Assembly: GCA_025769875.1 (NCBI GenBank)
Contig: JAGFNK010000941.1
Span: 1 to 17,932 of the forward strand
From: Russula earlei
Lineage: Eukaryota; Basidiomycota; Agaricomycetes; Russulales; Russulaceae
Length of the DNA: 17,932 nucleotides
Direction: 5' to 3'
Part shown: positions 9,071 to 16,799 of the stretch, piece after piece
How the letters are laid out: each line of letters starts with the position of its first letter
Numbering within the stretch: position 1 is the first letter of the stretch
Made by a program: the position numbers and the translations under genes
The notes under the pieces: generated by a model
What the model saw: the letters and a program-made list of their open reading frames with translations, nothing else
Told to the model about the DNA's origin: nothing
Database searches by the model: none

Positions 9071-9607
9071 CTGCTATATCTCAACAGTTTCTCAACAGAT
9101 TGCCTTGAAACTTTGACAGTAGAACCTTATATGTTGTATCTAGGTGCAGCTGAAATATGGGAGCCTAATATTTAGTTCTTGAAATGTTGATTTTCAGGTG
9201 GTGACATGAGTGCAAAACTTTGAACTGCCATATCTCAACTGTTTCTGAACTGATTGACTTGAAACTTCGACAGTGGGATCCCATGTACTGTATCTAGGTG
9301 CAGCCCAAGAGTTGGGGTCTGATTCTTAGTTTTTGAAGTTTTGGTTTTTGGGTGTGATCTGAGTTCGAAATTTCGATCTGCCATATCTCAACCATTTCTC
9401 AATAGATTGCCTTGAAACGTGGACAGTGGGACCTTATATACTGTATCTAGGTGCAGCGAAAATATGGGAGCCTAATATTCAGTTTTTGAAGTTTTGATTT
9501 TTGGGTGCCGAGCTGCGTGCAAAATTTCGTACTGCCATGTCTCAACCATTTCTCAATGGATTGTCTTGAAACTTGGACAGTGGAACCTCATGCACTGTAG
9601 CTAGATG
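9071..9607 (+). repeat. Tandem array, about 3.5 units of 153-154 bp (left arm)
   Basis: Units begin CTGC(C/T)AT(A/G)TCTCAAC at 9071, 9225, 9378 and 9532; the last is partial. Each contains CTTGAAAC, GACAGT and CTGTATCTAGGTGCAGC-like blocks. Units differ by many substitutions, so the array is older than the arm duplication, which copies it faithfully at 12275-12811. Confidence 0.88.
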
Positions 9608-10053
9608 TTTCACTTGTTGGATGTTCATGTTTTGGGGTGCCAGCCCCAAGCATGATAATATTACATTATCCCTACAGCTGAATCCATCCATAATATGATA
9701 TGACTATTACAACTGTACCACATGAGAAGGGCACACTTAAGTTCATGGGGCTGGACAAGGACTGAGGGAAGAGTGAAAGAGACAAAATTGAAATGATGAT
9801 GTGAGGTGTGCATCGAGGCAGCAATAGGCATCGGCATGGGTACATGTGCGTGTAGCTTCTTCAGTGAGTCTTCGGCCTTGCGCGCGCATGGTCACATTGT
9901 TGCAAAGGGGGGTGTGCACATTCTGAGGTGTTGCCATGTGTTGGAATGCAGGCACAGTGCGGGGAAGCAGGAGGGAGGAGTGTGCTTGCGTTGTGTGTCA
10001 AATGTGTTGTCACGACGTGGTGTTGCCAGGCGTCGGCTGTGTTGCTGATATTG

Positions 10054-10080
10054 GTGCTGCTGCTGCTGCTGTTGTTGTTG
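10054..10080 (+). repeat. GCT/GTT trinucleotide microsatellite (left arm)
   Basis: A run of TGC/TGT triplets, the mirror of the CAA/CAG run at 11798-11829. The two differ in length by one triplet, a normal slippage difference. Confidence 0.8.
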
Positions 10081-10742
10081 ATCCTGGTGCTGCTGTCATG
10101 GCAGAGGCTGAGGCGTGGTCGTTTGAGGCAATGGGGTGGCGAGAGGCAAGGGTGTATGTGATGGCGTTATGGAAAGGCATGAGCATCTGAGGGGGTGACT
10201 TACGTGTTGCTCGTGCTGTCATCATATGGGCGTGGCGACGAGGTCTTCGCCACTGCAGGTGATGGCAGCGCTTGTGGGTGAGGTTGTACGTATGGATGGG
10301 GATGCGGTGGAAGGGGAGGAGTGGTGCGGCATGGTGCTTGCATCGGCGACTTCTCCTGTGGTGACATCGTGGTGGCGGCTGGTGATCTTTCTGCGGGGCG
10401 GCGTCAAGGTAATGATGGGTGATGCTGGACGTGCGGGAACCGCAGGGACGACAGGAGTGGGCGATGTGAAGGTGTGACATTTTGGCAACCATACCTGCTG
10501 TTACGGGGCAGGGTGGGGAACACGGTGGCGTGGGTTTTGCCTAGAGTCGTGTAGAAGCGTGGCTGTCTGTGCGCATACGTTGGGCAGCAGAGAGGTGATG
10601 TCGTGCCAGGCGGGAGAGCAGGTAAATGCACGCACGCACTGAGGGGGTCCAGGGGGCGTGATCCATTCGTCGTGAAGGGAAGTAGGATGTTCACATCCTC
10701 AGAAAGCGCCGAAGAGTGTCCTGCCGGTGAGAAGGGACGAGC

Positions 10743-11135
10743 TATAAGAAAAGCACCAGGAGACCTATGTAGGAATAAGTCGGATTGCTTGTCTCTCTCT
10801 TGTTTTCCTATCTGTAGTCTTGTATTCGCAATTGCGGTTCCGGATTTTTGCTTGTGCATGCTAGCACTTGGAGTGCTTACTCGCACATTCTCACGCTATT
10901 TGAATCTACGTATTGCTTATCCAAGTGGTGGTGACATCATGCACGTACCTTTGGCTGATCCCACCCCCAGTCCGTATCACCCAGGTCTCTCCTGGAGGCA
11001 ACCGCAACAGGAAGCAGGATGATTTGTATCAAATGACGGCAATCCGGGAGACCTTTGAAGAGACAGGTCTACTTCTTGCATCCTCAACATCGGAGTCCAA
11101 GGCACCTCTGAGCGATGTCGCTGTGGACATGTCGC
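10743..11135 (+). other. Loop of the foldback element (393 bp, unpaired)
   Basis: This sequence has no counterpart in inverted orientation. The first half (10743-10970) is pyrimidine-rich (GCTTGTCTCTCTCTTG at about 10787) with no identifiable coding. The second half holds the Nudix fragment. The loop is the only single-copy part of the element. Confidence 0.8.
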
Positions 11136-11188
11136 GCTCATCCCTTCTCACCTGGCAGGACACTCTTCGGCGCTTTCTGAGGATGTGA
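10961..11188 (+). pseudogene. Captured Nudix hydrolase gene fragment (NUDT19-like subfamily)
   Basis: The plus frame through 10913-11188 reads SPGGNRNRKQDD (PGG at 10991-10999) and TAIRETFEETGLLLAS (about 11036-11083). RETFEETGL matches the REUXEEXGU core of the Nudix box, with both metal-binding Glu residues. GGN followed by a longer spacer before RETFEE resembles the peroxisomal CoA-diphosphatase/NUDT19 group rather than the standard GX5EX7 spacing. The frame continues (APLSDVAVDMSRSSLLTWQ) into the right arm and stops at 11188, so only about 70 residues of a usually 250-400-residue enzyme are present. There is no convincing start. It is a fragment, not a working gene; the boundaries of the captured piece are uncertain, and the upstream part might include an intron ending CACCCAG at 10984. 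Confidence 0.75.
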
Positions 11189-11797
11189 ACATCCTACTTC
11201 CCTTCACGACGAATGGATCACACCCCCTGGACCCCCTTGGTGCATGTGCACGTTTACCCGCTCTCCCACCCGGCACGACATCACCTCTCTGCTGCCCAAT
11301 GTATGCGCACAGACAGCCATGCTTCTACACGACTCCAGGCAAAACCCATGCCGCCGCGTTCCCCACCCTGCCCCGTAACAGCGGGTATGGTTGCCGAAAT
11401 GTCACGCCTTCACATCGCCCGCTCCCGTCATCCCTGTGGTTCCCGCACATCCAGCATCGCCCATCATTACCTCGACGCCGCCCCGCAGAAAGATCACCAG
11501 CCACCACCACGATGTCGCCACAGGAGAAGTCGCCGATGCAAGCACCACGCTGCACCACTCCTCCCCTTCCACCGCATCCCCATCCATATGTACAACCTCA
11601 CCCACAAGCGCTGCCATCACCTGCAGTGGCGAAGACCTCGTCACCACGCCCATATGATGACAGCATGAGCAACACGCAAGTCACCCCCTCAGATGCTCAC
11701 GCCTTTCCATAACGCCATCACCTATGCCCTTGCCTCTCACCACCCCATTGCCTCAAACGACCATGCCTCAGCCTCTGCCATGACAGCAGCACCAGGA

Positions 11798-11829
11798 TCA
11801 ACAACAACAGCAGCAGCAGCAGCAGCACC
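11798..11829 (+). repeat. CAA/CAG trinucleotide microsatellite (right arm)
   Basis: ACAACAACAG followed by repeated CAG. It mirrors 10054-10080 and would encode poly-Gln, poly-Ser or poly-Ala depending on frame. Confidence 0.8.
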
Positions 11830-12274
11830 AATATCAGCAACATGGCCGACGCCTGGCAACACCACGTCGCGACAACACATTTGACACATGACGCAAGCAC
11901 ACTCCTCCCTCCTGCTTCCCCGCACTGTGCCTGCATTCCAACACATGGCAACACCTCAGAACGTGCACACCCCCCTTTGCAACAATGTGACCATGCGCGC
12001 GCAAGGCCGAAGACTCACTGAAGAAGCTACACGCACATGTACCCATGCCGATGCCTATTGCTGCCTTGATGCACACCTCGCATCATCATTTCAATTTTGT
12101 CTCTTTCACTCTTCCCTCAGTCCTTGTCCAGCCCCATGAACTTAAGTGTGCCCTTCTCGCGTGGTACAGTTGTAATAGTCATATCATATCATGGATGGAT
12201 TCAGCTGTAGGGATAATGTAATATTATCATGCTTGGGGTTGGCACCCCAAAACGTGAACATCCAACAAGTGAAA

Positions 12275-12811
12275 CATCTAGCTACAGTGCATGAGGTTCT
12301 ACTGTCCAAGTTTCAAGACAATCCATTGAGAAATGGTTGAGACATGGCAGTACGAAATTTTGCACGCAGCTCGGCACCCAAAAATCAAAACTTCAAAAAC
12401 TGAATATTAGGCTCCCATATTTTCGCTGCACCTAGATACAGTATATAAGGTCCCACTGTCCACGTTTCAAGGCAATCTATTGAGAAATGGTTGAGATATG
12501 GCAGATCGAAATTTCGAACTCAGATCACACCCAAAAACCGAAACTTCAAAAACTAAGAATCAGACCCCAACTCTTGGGCTGCACCTAGATATAGTACATG
12601 GGATCCCACTGTCGAAGTTTCAAGTCAATCAGTTCAGAAACAGTTGAGATATGGCAGTTCAAAGTTTTGCACTCATGTCACCACCCGAAAATCGACATTT
12701 CAAGAACTAAATATTAGGCTCCCATATTTCACCTACACCTAGATACAACATATAAGGTTCTACTGTCAAAGTTTCAAGGCAATCTGTTGAGAAACTGTTG
12801 AGATATAGCAG
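12275..12811 (-). repeat. Tandem array, about 3.5 units of 153-154 bp (right arm)
   Basis: Mirror image of 9071-9607. Unit ends (ATGGCAG or ATAGCAG) lie at 12350, 12504, 12657 and 12811, giving the same 154/153/154 spacing. Confidence 0.88.
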
Positions 12812-12875
12812 TTTTATTTTCGCACTCAAAATGACATCCAAAAATGGCAAGTGCAAGGTCACATGAAAACGACAG

Positions 12876-13000
12876 TAAGGAAGGGGTACCCAAGGATCAT
12901 TCTATCTTCTCCTAAGTTGTTGATGTAAAAGGTGAGGAGCTGGGTGGTGGGTCTGTGGTGTACAGCTATATGAGCATAATGGGTTAGTGCCCCTCCTTGG
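12876..13000 (-). pseudogene. Protease C-terminal fragment of element A
   Basis: The minus strand reads GGALTHYAHIAVHHRPTTQ, LLTFYINNLGEDRM and ILGYPFL, closely matching element B's protease (GALTHYAHMAVQHGPTTQ ... ILGYPFLKALNP, about 16650-16780). The next residues, KALNP, resume at 9006 on the far side of the foldback. It shows that A continued past the foldback and was then cut at 13000 by B's LTR. The catalytic DSG part of this protease should lie beyond B. Confidence 0.9.
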
Positions 13001-13734
13001 TGTTATGATCTACCCTCCTGTCGGTTCATCACTAATCTTTCTTGCTATTGTTCTCTTCTGTCACCCTCATTCCCTAGGTTACTGTTTCATCCCTTGATGT
13101 TGATGGTCCCTTGTTGTTTCACCTGTTGTGTTTCATCTATTGATCTGAGTTCCTTTTGCTATTGGTTTTACTATTATCTATTGTTCCACATATGGTACTG
13201 TACAGCCTTGCTAGATACAATATTTTAGTGCCTGTAGGAGCTGGGGAATGCCCCAAGCTTAGCTTTGTCCCATTTCCTGTTGCATCCCTTGCCCTGTACA
13301 ACCCTCTCTCAATCACAACCTGTGTTGTGCTGGCTTACACTCTGCTTGACTTAAGCTCACCACAAGGGACCTTTGTGTTCCTCCTCCTCCTCCTCTCTCA
13401 TCATTCTCCTCTTCTGTGAAGCCAGAAGATTGACTCTGTCTGCAGGCTGAGTCATTGTCTGACTTAGTCTTGAGATGCTAAACCCTTGATCCAGTCTCTT
13501 TGAGCTGGCCCCCATTGAAACCTTGAACCAAGTCACAGGGACTTGGCCCTACTGAACCCTGAGCTAATGCTCTAATGGCCACAACACCATAACACAAGAT
13601 CAATATTGAATTACCACCCAACCGCTGGATCTGCATCCAACCTAGACCCTCCCCAGACCTCCCTCAACACATTGTTGGAACTGCCACTTGGGACAGCTTT
13701 ACACCTTCCTCTGCTATGTTAGGATTCTTGCATT

Positions 13735-13862
13735 CTCATCTGCTTACCTATGCTTTGGTGACTCATCTCTGTTTACTCATCTGTGCTTACTTCTGCTTAG
13801 TGATTGCTTAGTGATTTGCTTAGTGGTCGGCTTACTGATTGCTTACTCACCACTTACTGTTT
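13735..13862 (+). repeat. Cluster of short U3 repeats (GCTTACTCAT / GCTTAGTGAT)
   Basis: About ten imperfect 8-12-bp motifs in a row, including TGACTCATC, GTTTACTCATC, CTGCTTAGTGATT and TTGCTTACTCACC. The reversed LTR A has the same cluster (about 2560-2650). Such arrays in U3 often bind activators. Confidence 0.55.
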
Positions 13863-13883
13863 GATGACAGATACTAGGAAAGG

Positions 13884-13903
13884 ATGACTCACACGTGAGT
13901 CAT
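13884..13903. promoter_or_regulatory. Palindromic bZIP/E-box block in U3 of LTR B
   Basis: 9-bp arms ATGACTCAC and GTGAGTCAT are separated by AC. Each arm holds TGACTCA, the AP-1/Gcn4-type site, and CACGTG lies across the middle. It stands about 105 bp before the TATA box and is conserved with one change in LTR A. Binding is inferred from the motif only. Confidence 0.5.
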
Positions 13904-14008
13904 TTCTGATACTTTCAAATTGCGCTCTATGTTTTTGGATACTACTGGTCCTCAGCTATGTGCACCCCAAGATTTGTACAAATCAGATCAGCAGTTGTCA
14001 AGATATTG

Positions 14009-14016
14009 TATAAATA
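14009..14016 (+). promoter_or_regulatory. TATA box of LTR B
   Basis: TATAAATA, conserved in place in LTR A. Transcription would start roughly 14040-14070. Confidence 0.55.
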
Positions 14017-14250
14017 CTCTGCTGTACCAAGAAGTCAAGCCTTACGCTCAACTTACTCTCTTACAAGAAACAATTATCTTGTCAACACTCTAAACAAACT
14101 ATAGTGATCACTCTAATTGAAAGAGGCCCCTCTCTTCTCTTACATCTATTCTTCCTGAGATAATATCAAAGGGTTTGAAGTCTAGTGCTTGAACTATATC
14201 AAGCAACTCTTTCACTAAGAGTCGGTAACAAGATCAGTCAGATCTTAACA

Positions 14251-15365
14251 TGCTATGTCACCACTGAAAATGACAAAGAACTACCTTTTGAATTTATCAA
14301 CAACCACTGGTTTGAGTTACAACTTAGAAGAGGACAGCTTTACACTCACCAGGACTTAGAACTCATCAGAAACAGCCTTGGACTGGGCTACTGGAGGGAA
14401 GACGACCCCTTCTACAAACCACCATCAGAATCAGAAGCCTCTTCTACAGAAGGCAACCCCCCTGAATTAGGAAATATGGCTGAACCTCAGACACTTCCTG
14501 AGACCCCAGAACCACAGTCACCCCCAGAATCCCCAGAACCCCCAGAACTCACTATGGCAGCACAAGCTCCACAAGCCACTCCAGCCCCCCAAGTTGCTGC
14601 ACAACCTCCAATTGTAGCACAAGCACCACAGGCCACCCAAAGAATCAATAGGTCCCTTAGTGGCAAAGAACCCACAGTCTTCACAGGTGAAAGAAGTAAA
14701 ATGAAACACTTCATCATGGAGTTCAACCTTTACTGGGGACTCAATGATGACAAAGCGGTTATGATTGACCCCTCAAAGAGGGTCATTTTAGCCCTTTCCT
14801 ATATCCAAGGGGAAAAAGTGGAGGACTGGGTAAATTCACAAGTAACCACCCTCAGAAAAAATAACAAGGGCCCAAAATCCCATCAATAGAAATGACTTTG
14901 TCACTGATTTTACATTTAAATTCACCAACATGGTGGAAAAGGAGGATGCCCAAGCAGCTCTGGTCAAACTCAAAATGAAAGATTCCCTTGACGACTACAT
15001 CTCCACCTTCAAGCAGCTCATGACCAAAACTGGATGGCCAGAAACAGACATAATCACCATTGAGAGTTTCAAAAATGGACTCAAAAGCGGACTTTATTGT
15101 GCAATTTTGAATAGGGACATCTGGCCTACCACTCTCCAGGAATGGAAGGAGGAGGCTAGAAGACAGCACCGATGATTTGTCACCATCAGGGAGAAACTTA
15201 AAGGAAAGAAAACCACACATTCCACCCCAGAACACAAATCCCATCACTCTGATTGGATGCAAGTGGATGCTGCCAAGTCCAACTTTAAAAAACTCACTGA
15301 GGATGAAAGGAAACAACTGGCAAAAGAAGGACAATGCTTCCACTGCAGAGAAAAAGGCCATCTCA
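14251..15365 (+). pseudogene. Gag of element B (first part)
   Basis: The frame from the LTR edge reads CYVTTENDKELPFEF and NSLGLGYWREDDPFYKPP, then a Pro/Glu/Ala-rich region (14470-14640), then a Retrotrans_gag-like helical core (KEPTVFTGERSKMKHFIMEF ... VEDWVNSQ). After a +1 shift at about 14870 it continues EKEDAQAALVKLKMKDSLDDY and FKNGLKSGLY to the zinc knuckle start CFHCREKGHL (about 15330-15363). A TGA at 15173 stands where Arg is likely. There is no in-frame ATG between the LTR and about 14475, so the start is unresolved; an open frame reaches back to 14179 inside the LTR. The knuckle is split by the solo LTR and resumes at 16250 as SRECP. Gag would form the virus-like particle and package RNA. 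Confidence 0.82.
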
Positions 15366-16244
15366 TGTCATGGTAACTAGCTGGTCAGTTCTCAAGCCTG
15401 AAGTTGAGTTGATAGTAGAAATGTGTTCAAGTGAATGGGCTGGTTCCTGTTGTAAAGAGTAAGGATCCCTGCAGCAGTCAAAGTGTTTTATGCTAAACAG
15501 GTTATGGCCAATAGACCCTTCCTAGTATGACTTGGTCCATTGAGAAGCTAGGGTAAGTTTGTAATGGGATAGACTAGGTCCAGTTCCACTAGCTATATGT
15601 GTTCAAGTCTGTCTTAGACCTTGAACACACAGAGAGAAGAGGAAGGTAGGTCTTTAAGGAGGAGAGCTCTTCTCAGTAGAGTGAAGAGAGACTCTTAGGA
15701 GAGGAAGGGATAGGGAGAGTAGATGGTGGATGGTGTGTGTGTGAAGAGTTGGTGAGAAGGAAATGTGGATGTGGTTTGAGGATTGCAAGTGAAGTGGGTT
15801 GCAGGTGAATATGTTGGACAACGTAGGTTGGATTCTACAAGAGACCAAGCTTAGGGCTTTGGTCACAAAGTACTGAGCTTATATATACAGGAGAAGTGCA
15901 GCAATAGCTGCACTTTGACTGTGCTACTAGTATAGTAGGAGTCATAATAAGTAGGAGTCATAGAAATGAGGCCACAAATGAGTCAGAACCAAATGACTGT
16001 GCTGCACAGTAGGTGTGCAGCATTGCACAGTCGAAACTAAGAAGGAAATATAAAAGGAAAGAGAACCAAACAAAGAGAAAGTAACAGCAATCCAGTGTTA
16101 CCTGGATGTGTATGGATCATATGATAACAGAGAAAGGATCACAAGATGTAAGAGATCACAAGACCAGTAGGTAAAGGGATGTATGAAAGCAAGCAGTCCA
16201 TAGTAAAAGGTAAGAAGTAAACATAAAGGGAAAATGTTGTAACA
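15366..16244 (+). mobile_element. Solo LTR inside gag of element B, target duplication TCTCA
   Basis: It begins TGTCATGG and ends GTTGTAACA, with TCTCA repeated on both sides (15361-15365, 16245-16249). Removing it with one TCTCA rejoins the zinc knuckle as GHL-SREC in one frame, which confirms the borders. No coding sequence lies inside. A TATA box (15880-15887) gives plus orientation. It is unlike LTRs A and B and the 4852 solo LTR. It is CpG-poor, so it is older than the 4852 copy by that measure. Confidence 0.9.
15880..15887 (+). promoter_or_regulatory. TATA box of the second solo LTR
   Basis: TATATATA followed by CAGGAGAAG, about 365 bp before the LTR end. Confidence 0.45.
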
Positions 16245-16249
16245 TCTCA

Positions 16250-16430
16250 GCAGGGAGTGCCCCAAAAACTTGGCTCCCACTACCTCAAAGGCTTGCATCT
16301 CAGAATCCACCCCAGAATCACCCAAAGAAGAAGAACCAGCTTCCATGGTAGCCTGCATGAAGGCCAAGATTGGGGACCTCATCCTCAAAGAGGACTTTCT
16401 CTAGGCCAAAGTGCAACAGTTGGCACAGAG
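16250..16430 (+). pseudogene. Gag C-terminus of element B after the solo LTR
   Basis: SRECPKNLAP completes the CCHC knuckle (C-x2-C-x4-H-x4-C across the insertion), followed by a Ser/Glu-rich tail (ESTPESPKEEEPASM) to a TAG at about 16402. The protease frame overlaps with a shift, as usual between gag and pol. Confidence 0.75.
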
Positions 16431-16799
16431 GCCCAAATAGATACCATTGTCAACCATAAAGAAAACTCAATAAAAGTTCCTTTCATGTTAACAACCAATG
16501 GAAAGACTGGCCAAGCACTCCTTGACAGTAGAGCAACAGAAAATTTCATCAGTCAAGGAATTGTGGGAAAATTACAAATCCCACTTCAAACCCTCAGAAC
16601 CCCCAGACCTATCATCAATGTGGATGGTACCAACAACCAAGGAGGAGCACTAACCCATTATGCTCATATGGCTGTACAACATGGCCCCACCACCCAACTC
16701 CTCACCCTTTACATTACAAACTTAGGAGAAGACAGCATGATCCTCGGATATCCCTTCCTAAAAGCCCTGAACCCTGTTGTTAATTGGAGTACTGGGTGA
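16431..16799 (+). pseudogene. Aspartic protease of element B, DSG changed to DSR
   Basis: KVPFMLTTNGKTGQALLDSR begins the retropepsin fold (about 16466-16535); the flap and second half follow (NVDGTNNQGGALTHYAHM, LYITNLGEDSM, ILGYPFLKALNPVVNWS) to a TGA at 16797. The catalytic triplet Asp-Ser/Thr-Gly is DSR, a Gly-to-Arg change that would disable the enzyme. The equivalent of the last 40 residues is found in A at 12876-13000. It would cleave the Gag-Pol precursor. Confidence 0.85.

Larger units (their letters stand above)
9007..10742 (+). repeat. Left arm of the foldback element
   Basis: It pairs with 11136-12875 in reverse orientation along its whole length. From outside in: a terminal segment (9007-9070), a 154-bp tandem array (9071-9607), a CpG-poor middle (to about 9800), then a CpG-rich inner half containing a CTG-type microsatellite (10054-10080). 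Long open frames on both strands are mirrored in the other arm and show no recognised domain. Pairing ends at GAGAAGGGACGAGC. Confidence 0.9.
9007..12875. mobile_element. 3.87-kb foldback (long inverted repeat) transposon, TA duplication, with captured Nudix fragment
   Basis: The two ends are inverted copies starting CTGTCGTTTTCA(C/T)GTGACC. TA flanks both sides (9005-9006, 12876-12877). Removing the element with one TA rejoins A's protease frame as GGG TAC CCC TTC CTT AAA GCA, exactly as in element B, which proves the borders. Arms of about 1.74 kb (9007-10742 and 11136-12875) are roughly 95% identical where I compared them and enclose a 393-bp loop. No transposase is encoded, so it is non-autonomous. 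The TA duplication suggests mobilisation by a Tc1/mariner-type enzyme. The inner arms are CpG-rich while the surrounding retroelements are CpG-depleted. Confidence 0.92.
11136..12875 (-). repeat. Right arm of the foldback element
   Basis: Reverse-complement copy of 9007-10742. The first 86 bp of each outer end differ at 4 positions, all transitions. On the plus strand it carries overlapping Pro/Ser/Thr-rich open frames (for example 11185-11712, and a poly-Ser/Gln/Ala stretch at the microsatellite). All three frames and the opposite strand are similarly open in this CpG-rich stretch, and no domain is recognised, so I do not call a gene. Confidence 0.9.
2162..13000 (-). mobile_element. Element A: Ty3/gypsy (chromodomain) retrotransposon, interrupted and decayed
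   Basis: Read on the minus strand from 13000 to 2162, the parts come in Ty3/gypsy order: protease C-terminus (13000-12876), RT (9006-8136), RNase H (about 8135-7440), integrase (about 7200-6240), chromodomain (about 6210-6060), accessory CCHC ORF (4731-3351), polypurine tract (3288-3274) and 3' LTR (3273-2162). It is split by the foldback transposon (9007-12875) and a solo LTR (4852-5819). At 13000 it is cut by element B, so its gag, protease start and 5' LTR should lie beyond B, outside this window. Stops, frameshifts and lost catalytic residues show that it is dead. Confidence 0.88.
13001..14250 (+). repeat. 5' LTR of element B (1250 bp)
   Basis: Starts TGTTATGATC and ends CTTAACA, similar along its length to LTR A (2162-3273, reversed). 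It contains the TATA box (14009-14016), the palindromic bZIP/E-box block (13884-13903), iterated TGCTTAGTGAT/GCTTACTCA motifs (about 13735-13860) and about 125 bp (about 13590-13725) that LTR A lacks. It is followed directly by gag coding sequence. Confidence 0.88.

Noticed and set aside
9071..9607. CRISPR-like array
   Set aside because: Direct tandem units of 154 bp without unique spacers, in a eukaryotic transposon end.
10913..11188. Complete Nudix hydrolase gene
   Set aside because: Only about 70 residues around the Nudix box are present, with no plausible start and a stop inside the arm.
10010..12139. Many long open frames on both strands of the foldback arms (Pro/Ser/Thr-rich, poly-Ser/Gln/Ala)
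   Set aside because: All frames on both strands are open because of base composition, the two arms mirror each other, and none shows a domain or a convincing start. They are not called as genes.
9007..12875. Palindrome formed by the inverted retroelement LTRs
   Set aside because: The arms share no extended sequence with LTR A or B, have their own TA target duplication and can be removed to leave a perfect protease frame.
2162..14250. Elements A and B as two halves of one element split by an inversion
   Set aside because: Protease and RT-start sequences occur in both, LTR lengths and sequences differ clearly, and B's LTR starts inside A's protease, so they are two separate insertions.
14852..15361. 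169-codon minus-strand ORF opposite gag
   Set aside because: It is the antisense shadow of the gag coding sequence.
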